Below are positions 1 to 10,158 of a stretch of 32,448 nucleotides of DNA, piece by piece. Each line of letters opens with the position of its first letter. Position 1 is the stretch's first letter. The notes beneath the pieces are model-generated. The model saw only the letters and a program-made list of their open reading frames with translations. It had not been told where the DNA came from and did not search any database. The position numbers and the translations under genes are program-made. Location of the stretch: assembly GCA_018820395.1 (NCBI GenBank), contig JAHJOG010000257.1, forward strand, positions 1 to 32,448. Direction: 5' to 3'. This stretch comes from Gammaproteobacteria bacterium. GTDB taxonomy: Bacteria > Pseudomonadota > Gammaproteobacteria > Burkholderiales > Burkholderiaceae_C.

Positions 1-91
1 CCCCGCGGAACCGGCTTTGCCGGGCCGCTGGGGTTGCCCCCGGTAGGGGGTTGGCGAAGCGACACGAAGTGCGCGGAGCCTGGGGGCGAGC
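1..91. repeat. structured GC-rich intergenic repeat-like element
   Basis: Non-coding stretch downstream of the parvulin gene with several inverted repeats: CCGGC-TTT-GCCGG at 11-23, CCCCC-GGTA-GGGGG at 37-50, GCG(A)CAC-GAA-GTGCGC at 59-74, and GCCCC (36-40) able to pair with GGGGC (83-87). None is followed by a T tract on the minus strand, so it is not a classic Rho-independent terminator, although it may protect or end the operon transcript. The GACACGAAGTGCGCGGAGC core resembles dispersed intergenic elements I associate with Variovorax-type genomes; that is from memory and could not be checked. No second copy was noticed in this window, and the element may extend left of position 1. Confidence 0.45.
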
Positions 92-95
92 TAGA

Positions 96-881
96 TCACT
101 CCACTTTGGCCTTGGCGCGCAACTCTTCCTGATACTTTTGCATCTTCTGCTGCTGCAACTGCTGCGCGATCTGCGGCTTGACGTCGTCGAACTTGGGCAT
201 CTCGGCCTGGCGGATGTCGTCCACGCGGATGATGTGGTAGCCGAACTGAGACTTGACGGGCGCGGCAGTGGTCTCGCCCTTCTTGAGCTTCAGCAGCGCT
301 TCGGAGAATTCGGGCACGAAGCTGGCGGGCGCGGCCCAGTCGAGATCGCCGCCCTTGGCGCCCGAGCCCGGGTCCTTGCTTTGCTTCTTGGCGATGTCTT
401 CGAATTTCTGGCCCTTCTTGAGGTCGGCGAGCACCTTCTTGGCCTGGTCTTCGGTTTCGACGAGGATGTGGCGGGCCTTGTATTCCTTGCCGCTGTTGGC
501 GGCGACGAACTTGTCGTATTCGGCCTGCACGTCGGCGTCGGACACCGCGTTGGTCTTGCGGTAGTTCTCGAACAGCTGGCGGATGAGGATGGCCTGGCGC
601 GCGAGCTCGAGCTGGTTCTTGTAGTCCTCGGTGTTGTCGAGGCCCTGCTTCTTGGCTTCCTGCATGAAGACTTCGCGCGCGATGACTTCTTCGCGCAGCT
701 GGCTCTGCATCTCCGGCGTGACAGGCCGGCCGGCGTTGGCGAGCTGCTGGGCCAGGACGTCCATGCGCGCCTTGGGAACAGGCTTGCCATTGACGATGGC
801 CGCATTCTGGGCAAAGGCGCCGAGCGGTGCGACGGCGATCAGCGTGGCTGCCGCGACGGCATGCAAGAGATGAGTTTTCAT
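96..881 (-). CDS. periplasmic parvulin-type peptidyl-prolyl cis-trans isomerase
   Basis: Encodes 261 residues. An N-terminal signal peptide (MKTHLLHAVAAATLIAVAPL, cleavage near AFA-Q24) sends it to the periplasm. A helical SurA/PpiC-like N-region (about 25-130) is followed by one PpiC rotamase domain (about 134-228) with the family landmarks KARHILVE, GGDLDW and FGYHIIRVDD. A Lys/Gln-rich helical tail follows. It should isomerise Xaa-Pro bonds and act as a chaperone for exported proteins. A start further upstream at 977 would be TTG and would bury the signal peptide, so ATG at 881 is chosen, although no strong Shine-Dalgarno precedes it. It is the last gene of the selO-msrB-yciB-bolA operon, with a 114-base gap after bolA that could hold its own promoter. 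The family is clear; which paralogue it is (PpiC, PrsA-like, SurA-like) is not. Confidence 0.93.
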   Translation of the reverse strand: MKTHLLHAVAAATLIAVAPLGAFAQNAAIVNGKPVPKARMDVLAQQLANAGRPVTPEMQSQLREEVIAREVFMQEAKKQGLDNTEDYKNQLELARQAILIRQLFENYRKTNAVSDADVQAEYDKFVAANSGKEYKARHILVETEDQAKKVLADLKKGQKFEDIAKKQSKDPGSGAKGGDLDWAAPASFVPEFSEALLKLKKGETTAAPVKSQFGYHIIRVDDIRQAEMPKFDDVKPQIAQQLQQQKMQKYQEELRAKAKVE

Positions 882-995
882 TTGGGGAGGGCGCGACCGG
901 AAAGATCGCGCAAATCGACGGGAACGGTTGATAAAGGAACCGGAGACTTGGACTTCGGTCGCGCTGGAAAGATGCAAGAGCCAGTGGCCATCACA

Positions 996-1259
996 TCAGA
1001 GCGTCTCGATGGCTACTGCATGGAGACCCTGCGCGATAAAAAGTTGCAGCGCATCATACACAAGCCGATGGCGCGCCACGCGGGGCTTGCCGGCGAACAG
1101 GGGGGAGGCGATGCGCACCCGGAAGTGGGTGCCGTAGCCTTCGCTGCCGGCTCCGGCATGGCCGGCATGCGCGGCGCTTTCGTCGATCACTTCGAGCATC
1201 GTCGGATGCAGCGCGTCGCGCAGCGCGGCTTCGAGATCGGCACTCCGAGGAAGGGTCAA
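996..1259 (-). CDS. bolA: BolA family protein
   Basis: Encodes 87 residues covering one BolA domain: a long first helix (LEAALRDALHPTMLEVIDES), a variable loop rich in His/Gly, the core HFRVRIASPLFAGKPRVARH and the signature HRLVYDAL near residues 64-71. BolA proteins work with monothiol glutaredoxins in iron-sulfur handling and stress or envelope responses. The start is TTG at 1259: there is no in-frame ATG that would keep the first helix, and a strong Shine-Dalgarno (GGAGGG) lies 7 bases upstream. It sits between yciB (58-base gap) and the parvulin gene. A subtype (BolA or IbaG) cannot be assigned safely. Confidence 0.88.
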   Translation of the reverse strand: MTLPRSADLEAALRDALHPTMLEVIDESAAHAGHAGAGSEGYGTHFRVRIASPLFAGKPRVARHRLVYDALQLFIAQGLHAVAIETL

Positions 1260-1266
1260 GAGACGA

Positions 1267-1272
1267 CCCTCC
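1267..1272 (-). promoter_or_regulatory. Shine-Dalgarno deciding the TTG start of bolA
   Basis: On the minus strand GGAGGG lies 7 bases before TTG at 1259. Ideal spacing and sequence support the rare TTG initiator over any internal ATG. Confidence 0.7.
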
Positions 1273-1317
1273 GCACTGCGTGCTGCGGGACGAGCGCTTG
1301 GGAACGGCCCGGCGCGC

Positions 1318-1857
1318 TCATGCTGCCGGCTCGTCCGACTTGAGGTGCGGCGAGATGTAGAGCCCCTGAGCGATCAGGAACACGATCGGAAACACATAGC
1401 CCCAGAGCTTGAAGTTGACCCAGGCCTCGGTGGTGAAATAAGCCGCCACGTAGCCGTTGATCGCCGCCATGAAGAGGCAGTACAAAACCCACGCCACGTT
1501 GAGCCGGTTCCAGATCGGCACCGGCAGGTTGAGTTGCGCGCCGAGCAGCATCTTCAGGAAGTTCTTCTTGAAGACCCACAGGGCGAGGGCGAGCGCGATC
1601 GCCATGGCGCCGTAGAGCACCGTCGGCTTCCACTTGATGAAGCGCTCGTCGTGCAGCGCCAGGGTCAGCGTGCCGAAGAGCAGGATCAGCACCAGCGTGG
1701 CCTTCTGCATCGGCATCAGGCGCCGCTCGCGCATCCAGATGATGACCATCTGCAACACGGTGGCGGCCATGAGCACGCCGGTCGCCATGTAGATGTCGTA
1801 GAGCTTGAAAGCCCCGAAGAAGAGCAGGATCGGAAAGAAATCGATCGCGAACTTCAT
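1318..1857 (-). CDS. yciB: inner-membrane septation protein A (YciB/IspZ family)
   Basis: Encodes 179 residues, the usual length. It is a polytopic inner-membrane protein with about five hydrophobic segments (roughly 5-20, 23-42, 53-67, 79-96, 120-138, 148-167). Family landmarks are the start [20 protein letters not shown], the central KPTVLYG and the late NLNVAW-like stretch ([15 protein letters not shown]). In enterobacteria YciB influences envelope integrity and septation; its biochemical activity is not settled. ATG at 1857 overlaps the msrB stop in an ATGA junction, which implies translational coupling. It lies between msrB and bolA in the same operon. Confidence 0.94.
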   Translation of the reverse strand: MKFAIDFFPILLFFGAFKLYDIYMATGVLMAATVLQMVIIWMRERRLMPMQKATLVLILLFGTLTLALHDERFIKWKPTVLYGAMAIALALALWVFKKNFLKMLLGAQLNLPVPIWNRLNVAWVLYCLFMAAINGYVAAYFTTEAWVNFKLWGYVFPIVFLIAQGLYISPHLKSDEPAA

Positions 1858-2279
1858 TGCTTGTCCGCGTCCCGGTCATGGAACTCGAGCGACGCGGAGT
1901 TCATGCAGTAGCGCAGGCCGGTTTCGGTCGGCCCGTCCGGAAAGACGTGGCCCAGGTGCGCGCCGCAGTTGGCGCAGACGTTCTCGGTGCGCACCATGCC
2001 GTGCGAGCGGTCGACGATGTCGCGGATCGCGCCGGGCACCGCTTCCTGCGAAAAGCTGGGCCAGCCGCACCCGGCGTCGAATTTGGTCGCCGACTCGAAA
2101 AGCTTGGCGCCGCAGCAGATGCAGTGGTAGGTGCCGTCGGCCCAGTGGGCCTCGTATTTGCCGGTGAAGGGGCGCTCGGTGGCCGCATGGCGGGTGACTT
2201 CGAAGGCGCCGCGTTCGGCGCCTTTCTCGGCCAGGAGGGCTTTCCATTCGGCGTCGGATTTCTGTACGGGTTCGGTCAT
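1854..2279 (-). CDS. msrB: peptide-methionine (R)-S-oxide reductase MsrB
   Basis: Encodes 141 residues spanning a complete single-domain MsrB. It reduces the R-sulfoxide of methionine in oxidised proteins. Two CxxC zinc sites are visible (C53-I-C-C56 and C102-A-N-C105). The catalytic Cys is C125 in RYCMNSASL, and C71 in AGCGWPSF is the candidate resolving Cys. No signal peptide, so cytoplasmic. The start ATG at 2279 overlaps the selO stop (ATGA), and its own stop overlaps the yciB start the same way, giving a coupled selO-msrB-yciB trio. Pairing MsrB with SelO groups two enzymes linked to oxidative stress. Confidence 0.97.
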   Translation of the reverse strand: MTEPVQKSDAEWKALLAEKGAERGAFEVTRHAATERPFTGKYEAHWADGTYHCICCGAKLFESATKFDAGCGWPSFSQEAVPGAIRDIVDRSHGMVRTENVCANCGAHLGHVFPDGPTETGLRYCMNSASLEFHDRDADKQ

Positions 2280-3802
2280 GACGAGCAGCTGATTTCGATG
2301 GTGGAAGCCCAGTCGGGCGGGAAGCCGGCGAATTCTGCGTGGCCGGGATGGTCTTCAAATGACGATTCAAGCACGTTCAACAAGTCGGCCACCCCGGAAA
2401 AGTCCTTTTGCAGCGCCTGATCGATCGACTGCTGGCCCAGATGGTTCCGCAGGACGAACTTTGGGTTGGCCCGGCGCATGCGCGCCGCGGCCTCGCTGGC
2501 CGGCGTCGCGCCGCGCCGCTCGGCGAAGGATTGCAACCAGTTGTCAATTCCGTCGCGATCGATGAACAGGTCGCGCACCGGCTGGCGGTCTCCGCTCGCC
2601 ACCGAGTCGCTCAAACGACGCCAGAAGATGGTGTAGTCGATCTTTTCCTGGGCGAGGAGCTTGAGTGCGCCTTCGATCAGTGGCCGATCCGACGCGGTCG
2701 ACTCCGACGATTCGGCGAGGCCCAGCTTGGCCCGCATGCGGGACTCGAACTCGCGCGGGAACACCGTCTTGTACGACTCAAGCGCCGCGACCGCCACATC
2801 TTGCTCGCCGATCAGCGGCAGCAGCGCTTGCGCCAGGCAGAAGAGATTCCAGTAAGCGACGTTGGGCTGCTGGTTGAAGGCATAGCGGCCGCTCGTGTCG
2901 CTGTGGTTGCAGATGTGGCCCGGGACGTAGGCGTCGAGAAACTGGAACGGCCCATAGTCGATCGTGAGCCCGAGGATGCTCATGTTGTCGGTGTTCATCA
3001 CGCCGTGGCAAAAACCGACCGCCTGCCATTGGGCGAGCAGCACGGCGGTGCGCTCGCTCACGGCTTCGAGAAGCGCGGCATAGGCGTTGCCGCCGAAGCG
3101 GCCGGTGGCGCGGCATTCCGGGTAGAAACGGTCGATGACGAAGTCGGCCAGCGCACGGAGTTCGTCGTCGCGCTGATTGGCCGCGAAATGCTCGAAGTGG
3201 CCGAAGCGGATGAAGCTGGGCGATACCCGAGTCACCACGGCGGCGGTTTCGAGCGTTTCGCGCCGGATGGGGGCGTCGGAGCCGGTGACGCAGAGCGCGC
3301 GGGTGGTCGGAATGCCCAGGCCATGCATGGCCTCGCTGCAAAGGAACTCCCGGATGCTCGATCGCAGCACGGCGCGGCCGTCGCCCATGCGCGAATACGG
3401 GGTTCGCCCTGCGCCCTTGAGCTGCAGCTCGAATCCGCCGTCGGTCTCGCCCAGCAGGATCGCGCGGCCGTCGCCGAGCTGGCCGGCCCAGACGCCGAAC
3501 TGGTGGCCGCTGTAGACCGTGGCCAGCGGGTCGCTGCCGTCCAGCAGACGGTTGCCGGTGAAGGCGGCCAGTGCGTCGTCGGACGACCACCAGGCGGGGT
3601 CGAGGCCCAGTGCCTTGGCCACGGCATCGCTGCGGCCGACCCAGTAGGGCGCGGGCAGGGGGGTCGGGCGCAGGCGGGTGTGAAAGGCCGGGCCCAGCTC
3701 GGCGAATCCGGGGCGCCAGCGCAAGCCGGCGGCTTCGTCCGCGGCCGATCCGGAATTCGGTCCGGAGGGGGCGGCGAGCTCGGCTTCTTGGGACAGGGTC
3801 AT
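2276..3802 (-). CDS. selO: protein adenylyltransferase SelO (YdiU family)
   Basis: Encodes 508 residues. SelO is a pseudokinase-fold enzyme that transfers AMP from ATP to Ser/Thr/Tyr of proteins and is tied to redox homeostasis in E. coli. Visible landmarks: the nucleotide-binding Lys in [13 protein letters not shown] (K129), [13 protein letters not shown] with metal-binding N/D residues (about 266-278), [10 protein letters not shown] (281-290) with the DFG-like Asp D282, and the terminal SCSS. The Cys at 506 occupies the place of selenocysteine in animal SelO. ATG at 3802 (MTLSQEAEL) fits the family N-terminus; extending upstream adds low-complexity sequence that overlaps the promoter region shared with the divergent ligase gene. 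First gene of the minus-strand operon. Confidence 0.96.
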   Translation of the reverse strand: MTLSQEAELAAPSGPNSGSAADEAAGLRWRPGFAELGPAFHTRLRPTPLPAPYWVGRSDAVAKALGLDPAWWSSDDALAAFTGNRLLDGSDPLATVYSGHQFGVWAGQLGDGRAILLGETDGGFELQLKGAGRTPYSRMGDGRAVLRSSIREFLCSEAMHGLGIPTTRALCVTGSDAPIRRETLETAAVVTRVSPSFIRFGHFEHFAANQRDDELRALADFVIDRFYPECRATGRFGGNAYAALLEAVSERTAVLLAQWQAVGFCHGVMNTDNMSILGLTIDYGPFQFLDAYVPGHICNHSDTSGRYAFNQQPNVAYWNLFCLAQALLPLIGEQDVAVAALESYKTVFPREFESRMRAKLGLAESSESTASDRPLIEGALKLLAQEKIDYTIFWRRLSDSVASGDRQPVRDLFIDRDGIDNWLQSFAERRGATPASEAAARMRRANPKFVLRNHLGQQSIDQALQKDFSGVADLLNVLESSFEDHPGHAEFAGFPPDWASTIEISCSS

Positions 3803-3943
3803 GCCCGCGATTGTCGGCGAGTTGCAAAGGCCATTCCGGTGCCCGGGCCGGAGGCGCGCGACATCGGGCATTCCCGCATCTTGGGCTTGCTGCGCTGCGC
3901 AATACTCCGGCATGCTTTTTTACGTTCAATTCAAGGAAGTTCC

Positions 3944-5593
<1,650 letters not shown>

Positions 5594-5759
5594 CGGATCC
5601 GACCCCGGGTGCACCCAATCGTCGCCCGTGTGTCACCTGTGCGATAGCTGCACGCGGCTGCGCGTGGCTCGTTACGGGCATTCCCTGACGGGTGCCCCTT
5701 GAAACACTTGTACGCTCAGCACCTGTTCGAAACGACCACTGAATCAGGAGACCGATTCC

Positions 5760-7001
5760 ATGAAGCTTGCACTGAAATTTCTCACCGCCAGCATGATGCT
5801 CGCGAGTGCCGCCGGCGCGTATGCACAGAAGGGCGAGACCGTGAAGATCGCCATGATCGAAGGCCTGTCCGGACCGTTTGCCAACGTGGGGCAGAACCAG
5901 CTCAAGAGTTGGCAATTCCTGGCCGAGAACCTCACGCCTGAAGAAAACCCGGCCGGTGTCAAGTTCGAGATCACCGGCATGGACAGCAAGAGCTCCCCGC
6001 AGGAAGCTCTGAACCTGCTCAAGTCCGCCACCGATCAGGGCTATCGCTACGTCACTCAGGGCAACGGTTCCAACGTGGCCGTGCCGCTGTCCGACGCGGT
6101 CGGCAAGTTCAACGAGCGCAATCCCGGCAAGGAAGTCATCTACCTCAACTACGCGGCGGTCGACCCGATCCTGACCAACGAGAAGTGCAACTACTGGCAC
6201 TTCCGGCTCGACGCCGACACCTCGATGAAGATGGAGGCGCTCACCAGCTTCATGAAGGACCAGCCCCAGGTCAAGAAGGTCTACCTGATCAACCAGAACT
6301 ACTCGCACGGCCAGCAGGTCGCCAAGTATTTCAAGGAAGGCCTTGCGCGCAAGCGGCCCGACACGCAGATCGTCGGCGACGACCTGCATCCACTGGGTCA
6401 GGTCAAGGACTTCGCACCGTACGTGGCCAAGATCAAGCAGTCGGGTGCCGACACCATCGTCACCGGCAACTGGGGCCAGGACATGACGCTGCTCATCAAG
6501 GCGCTGAACGACGCGGGCCTGAAGATTCCGGTCTATGCGTACTACGCGGGCGTGTCGGGCACACCCACGGCGCTGGCGTCGGGGACCGATCTGCAGGTCT
6601 ATCAGATCGCGTACAACCATTCCAACTACCCGGGGCGCATGGGCAAGTTGATGCGCGACTACCAGCAGAAGTTCGGCGACGACTTCTACACCTTCTCGAT
6701 CTACAACGGGCTGGTGCTGATGAGCAACGCCATGGCCAAGGCGAAGTCGACCGATCCGGTCAAGGTCGCTGCCGCCATGGAAGGACTGAAGTTCAAGGGC
6801 TTCAACGGCGAAAGCGAGATCCGCAAGACCGATCACCAGATGCAGCAGGGCATGTGGATCTCCAAGTGGCAGAAGGTCGACGCCAAGAACAGCTACAACG
6901 TCGAGAAAACCGGCTATACCTTCGCACCGGTCAAGTACCTGGAGTCGTACATCGCCAGTACGCCGACGTCCTGCCAGATGAAGCGCCCGAACGCTTCTTG
7001 A
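5760..7001 (+). CDS. Liv-type ABC transporter periplasmic binding protein
   Basis: Encodes 413 residues. The signal peptide MKLALKFLTASMMLASAAGA is cleaved near AYA-Q23. The mature protein is a type I periplasmic-binding fold (Peripla_BP_6) opening with VKIAMIEGLSGPFANVGQNQ, followed by the hinge and second lobe (GADTIVTGNWGQDMTLLIKA; FSIYNGLVLMSNAM). Cys at 143 and near 405 could form a disulfide. Members bind branched-chain amino acids, amides, urea or short carboxylates. A CAGGAG ribosome site sits 9 bases before ATG. The first gene of the transporter, separated from its permease by a hairpin at 7022-7062 that may set the excess of binding protein. The ligand is unknown. Confidence 0.95.
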   Translation: MKLALKFLTASMMLASAAGAYAQKGETVKIAMIEGLSGPFANVGQNQLKSWQFLAENLTPEENPAGVKFEITGMDSKSSPQEALNLLKSATDQGYRYVTQGNGSNVAVPLSDAVGKFNERNPGKEVIYLNYAAVDPILTNEKCNYWHFRLDADTSMKMEALTSFMKDQPQVKKVYLINQNYSHGQQVAKYFKEGLARKRPDTQIVGDDLHPLGQVKDFAPYVAKIKQSGADTIVTGNWGQDMTLLIKALNDAGLKIPVYAYYAGVSGTPTALASGTDLQVYQIAYNHSNYPGRMGKLMRDYQQKFGDDFYTFSIYNGLVLMSNAMAKAKSTDPVKVAAAMEGLKFKGFNGESEIRKTDHQMQQGMWISKWQKVDAKNSYNVEKTGYTFAPVKYLESYIASTPTSCQMKRPNAS

Positions 7002-7021
7002 GCGAGCTTCGCTGAACCGCG

Positions 7022-7062
7022 CGCCGGAGGGTGATTACCATCGCTCGCCGGCGTTTCTTTTT
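7022..7062 (+). terminator. stem-loop with T-rich tail between binding protein and permease
   Basis: CGCCGG at 7022-7027 pairs with CCGGCG at 7048-7053, and TTTCTTTTT follows at 7054-7062. The 20-base loop can fold further (GGT/ACC). This fits a partial Rho-independent terminator or mRNA-stabilising hairpin at the usual place in Liv operons, where binding protein is made in excess over membrane subunits. Confidence 0.5.
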
Positions 7063-7103
7063 GCGTGTGCCGCAAGCCGCGCCACCCCCAACTGACCAAG
7101 CCT

Positions 7104-8051
7104 ATGGAATTTTTTACCGTCTCCCTGCTGAACGGGCTCAGTTACGGGTTGCTGCTCTTCATGCTGAGTTCGGGCCTGACGCTCATCTTCAGCATGATGG
7201 GCGTGCTCAATTTCGCGCACACCAGCTTCTACATGCTGGGCGCCTATTTCGCCTATTCGATTTCCAACGCGGTCGGCTTCTGGCCGGCGCTGCTAATCGC
7301 GCCGCTGGTGGTGTTCTGCCTGGGAGCGCTGTTCGAGCGCTACAGCCTGCGGCGGGTGCACAAGTTCGGGCACGTGCCCGAACTGCTGGTCACCTTCGGG
7401 CTTTCCTACCTCATTCTTGAAGTGGTGCAGCTGATCTGGGGTCGCTCGGTCGTGCCCTACGGGTTGCCGCCTGCGCTCGAAGGGCCGATGTTCACCATCT
7501 ACGGCACGCAGTTCCCCAAGTCCAAGACGTTCATCATGCTCATCGCACTGCTGATGCTGGTGTCGGTGTGGCTGCTGCTGACGCGCACGCGCATCGGCCT
7601 GGTGATCCAGGCGGCGCTCAAGCATCCCGAAATGGTCGAAGCGCTCGGCCACAACGTGCCGCGCGTCTTCATGCTGGTGTTCGGCGGCGGCGCGGCGCTG
7701 GCCGCTCTGGCCGGGGTGATCGGCGGCAATACCTATGTCACGGAACCGGCGATGGCCGCGGCCGTCGGCTCGATCATCTTCGTGGTCGTGGTGGTCGGCG
7801 GCATGGGCTCGCTGGCCGGCGCTTTCCTGGCGTCGCTGCTGATCGGCATCGTGCAGACCTTCGCGGTGGCCATGGACCAGTCTTTCGCCGGCGGCTTGCA
7901 GTCGCTGGGGATGCCGGTCACCAGCGACACCTTCGGCTACGCGCTGCTCAGCTTGCGGATTTCGCAGATCGCGCCGATCCTGCCGTACCTGTTCCTGGTG
8001 CTGATTCTCATCTTCCGCCCCAAGGGCCTGCTCGGGACCCGGGAGGACTGA
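7104..8051 (+). CDS. livH: Liv-type ABC transporter permease (LivH family)
   Basis: Encodes 315 residues, a polytopic inner-membrane permease of the BPD_transp_2 family. It opens with MEFFTVSLLNGLSYGLLLFM and carries the LivH-type GLTLIFSMMGVLNFAHTSFY, the cytoplasmic coupling stretch IGLVIQAALKHPEMVEALG, and late helices rich in Gly/Val, ending IFRPKGLLG. It forms half of the channel with the next gene. ATG at 7104 is chosen because a start at 7065 would add a charged non-family leader. The stop is 3 bases from the livM start, so they are co-transcribed. Confidence 0.94.
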   Translation: MEFFTVSLLNGLSYGLLLFMLSSGLTLIFSMMGVLNFAHTSFYMLGAYFAYSISNAVGFWPALLIAPLVVFCLGALFERYSLRRVHKFGHVPELLVTFGLSYLILEVVQLIWGRSVVPYGLPPALEGPMFTIYGTQFPKSKTFIMLIALLMLVSVWLLLTRTRIGLVIQAALKHPEMVEALGHNVPRVFMLVFGGGAALAALAGVIGGNTYVTEPAMAAAVGSIIFVVVVVGGMGSLAGAFLASLLIGIVQTFAVAMDQSFAGGLQSLGMPVTSDTFGYALLSLRISQIAPILPYLFLVLILIFRPKGLLGTRED

Positions 8052-8054
8052 CCG

Positions 8055-9389
8055 ATGTCGACATCCACCATTGCAGCGCCGGTCCGCCGGCCATCCGCCT
8101 GGACCGCAGGCCGCAGCGTGATCTGGCTGCTCTTCGCGCTCGTGCTCTTCGTGTCGCCGTTGGTGTTCCGCAGCAGCCTCGCACTGACGATGCTCTCGCA
8201 GATGGGCTACCTGATCATCATCTGCCTGAGCTACAACATCCTGTTCGGCCAAGGCGGCATGCTGAGCTTCGGGCATGCCGTGTACACCGGGTTGGGCGCC
8301 TTCATCTCGATCCATGCCATGAACATGGCGACCGAGGGCAAGATCCCGGTGCCACTGGTGCTCATCCCGCTGGTGGGTGGTTTGGGGGGCATGTTCTTCG
8401 CCATGCTGCTGGGCTTCGTGACCACCAAGAAGTCGGGCACCACCTTCGCCATGATCACGCTGGGCATCGGCGAACTGGTGGCGGCCATGTCGCTCATGTT
8501 CCCGGGTTTCTTCGGCGGCGAGGGCGGCGTGACGACCAACCGCACGTACGGCACGCCGTTCTTCGGCGCGACCTTCGGCCCGCAAGTGCAGGTGTACTAC
8601 CTGATCGCGGTGTATTGCTTCGTCTGCACGGCACTGATGTACGCCTTCACCGGAACGCCGCTGGGCCGCATGCTGAACGCCGTGCGCGACAACCCGGAGC
8701 GGGTCGAGTTCGTCGGCTACAACACGCAGCGAGTGCGCTACTTCGCGTTCATCATCGCGGGCTTCTTCGCCGGCATCGGCGGCGGTCTGGCGGCCATCAA
8801 CTTCGAGATCGTGAACGCCAGCGACAGCCTGAGCGGCATTCGTTCCGGTGGCTACCTGCTGTTCACTTTCCTCGGCGGCGCGACATTCTTCTTCGGCCCC
8901 ATCATCGGTGCCGTGCTGCTGGTGCTCGCGTCGGTGCTGCTGTCGGAAATCACCAAGGCCTGGCTCCTTTACCTCGGGTTGGTGTTTTTGTTCATGGTGA
9001 TGTTCGCGCCGGGCGGCGTGGCCAGCCTGATCATGATGAACCTGCGGGTCTTCAAGTTCGGCCGCTTCAAGGAACTGCTGCTGCCGTATGCCGGGCTGAT
9101 CGCCGCGGGCGCCGTGATGGTGGTCGGGGTGAGCATCCTGGTCGAGATGACTTATCACCAACAACTCGATGCGGCGCTCGGTCCGCTGGTGTTCTTCGTC
9201 GGGATGTCGCTGGACACCTCGCACATGGGCACATGGCTCGGCGCGGGCGCGGTCGCGATCGTCGGGCTCGGGCTGCTCGAACTGGTTCGCCGAAGATTCG
9301 CCCGCACCTGGGGGCGCATCCAGGAAGACATCGAGGCCGCCATCAAGCAACGCGAAGCCGCCGCAACCGCGGCACGGAGGACGGCATGA
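8055..9389 (+). CDS. livM: Liv-type ABC transporter permease (LivM family)
   Basis: Encodes 444 residues. The BPD_transp_2 core (about 20-330) contains LSYNILFGQGGMLSFGHAVY, the coupling region GRMLNAVRDNPERVEFVGYN and SGGYLLFTFLGGATFFFGP. After the usual C-terminal region there is an extra hydrophobic segment (about 350-410) with two likely helices and a charged cytoplasmic end (VRRRFARTWGRIQEDIEAAI), longer than a minimal LivM. The stop overlaps the next ATG (ATGA at 9386-9389), so it is translationally coupled with the ATPase gene. Confidence 0.93.
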   Translation: MSTSTIAAPVRRPSAWTAGRSVIWLLFALVLFVSPLVFRSSLALTMLSQMGYLIIICLSYNILFGQGGMLSFGHAVYTGLGAFISIHAMNMATEGKIPVPLVLIPLVGGLGGMFFAMLLGFVTTKKSGTTFAMITLGIGELVAAMSLMFPGFFGGEGGVTTNRTYGTPFFGATFGPQVQVYYLIAVYCFVCTALMYAFTGTPLGRMLNAVRDNPERVEFVGYNTQRVRYFAFIIAGFFAGIGGGLAAINFEIVNASDSLSGIRSGGYLLFTFLGGATFFFGPIIGAVLLVLASVLLSEITKAWLLYLGLVFLFMVMFAPGGVASLIMMNLRVFKFGRFKELLLPYAGLIAAGAVMVVGVSILVEMTYHQQLDAALGPLVFFVGMSLDTSHMGTWLGAGAVAIVGLGLLELVRRRFARTWGRIQEDIEAAIKQREAAATAARRTA

Positions 9390-10156
9390 CGCACGCCCTC
9401 GAACTCAGGGCCCTGCGCAAGAGCTTCGGCAAGACCGACATCATTCGCGGCGTCGACCTGGCCGTCGAAGCCGGCGAGCGCGTGGCCATCATCGGGCCCA
9501 ACGGCGCCGGGAAGTCCACGCTCTTCAACCTCATCAGCGGGCGGCTCCATCCGACCAGCGGCGAAGTGCTGCTCAACGGCCAGCGCATCGACGGCAAGAC
9601 GCCTTTCGAGGTGAACCGCCTCGGCCTGTCGCGCAGCTTCCAGATCACGAACATCTTTCCCAAGCTGAGCGTGTTCGAGAACCTGCGCTGCGGCCTCTTG
9701 TGGAGCATGGGCTACCGCTACACCTTCCTGCGCTTTCTGTCGGGCCTGGACGACGCCAACGCACGCACCGAAGAGCTCATGCAGCAGATCGGGCTCGACC
9801 GCAAGCGCGACGTGCTGGCCATGAACCTGACCTATGCCGAGCAGCGCGCGCTCGAGATCGGCGTGACCATCGCGGGCGGTGCCAACGTCATCCTGCTCGA
9901 CGAGCCGACCGCGGGCATGAGCAAGACCGAAACCACGCACTTCATCGCGCTCATCAAGCACGTGACCACCGGCAAGACGCTCCTGACGGTCGAGCACGAC
10001 ATGGGCGTCGTCTTCGGCCTGGCCGACAAGATCGCCGTGGTGGTCTACGGCGAGATCATCGCTTTCGACACCCCGGCGGCGGTCCGCGCCAACGCGAAGG
10101 TGCAAGAGGCCTATCTCGGCTCCCCGGTGGCCGACGCACAGGGCGGGGGACACTGA
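9386..10156 (+). CDS. livG: Liv-type ABC transporter ATP-binding protein (LivG family)
   Basis: Encodes 256 residues. Walker A GPNGAGKST (37-45), Q-loop in SRSFQITNIFP, Walker B VILLDEPTAG (168-177) and switch His in TVEHDM (H204) are intact. The signature motif reads LTYAEQRALEIG (148-159), where LivG proteins normally have a Gly (LxYGxQ); here it is Ala. The C-terminal VQEAYLG matches the LivG tail. It pairs with the following LivF-like ATPase to power the LivH/LivM channel. It overlaps livM by four bases and is 2 bases from the next gene. Confidence 0.94.
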   Translation: MTHALELRALRKSFGKTDIIRGVDLAVEAGERVAIIGPNGAGKSTLFNLISGRLHPTSGEVLLNGQRIDGKTPFEVNRLGLSRSFQITNIFPKLSVFENLRCGLLWSMGYRYTFLRFLSGLDDANARTEELMQQIGLDRKRDVLAMNLTYAEQRALEIGVTIAGGANVILLDEPTAGMSKTETTHFIALIKHVTTGKTLLTVEHDMGVVFGLADKIAVVVYGEIIAFDTPAAVRANAKVQEAYLGSPVADAQGGGH

Positions 10157-10158
10157 CC

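Noticed and set aside
1256..1879. Alternative minus-strand frame of 207 residues overlapping yciB and the bolA start
   Set aside because: Arg/His/Ala/Asp-rich with no motif; yciB in the other frame is a clear membrane protein of normal length.
2408..3943. Upstream open extension of the acyl-CoA ligase frame across the selO region (would give a 1061-residue protein)
   Set aside because: The extension lies antisense to a well-supported selO and has no family similarity. The ligase has a proper ribosome site and family start at 3944.
7293..9350. Long minus-strand open frame (685 residues) opposite livH/livM
   Set aside because: Composition is His/Glu/Arg/Gln-rich, typical of the antisense of high-GC codons; the opposite strand has clear permease genes.
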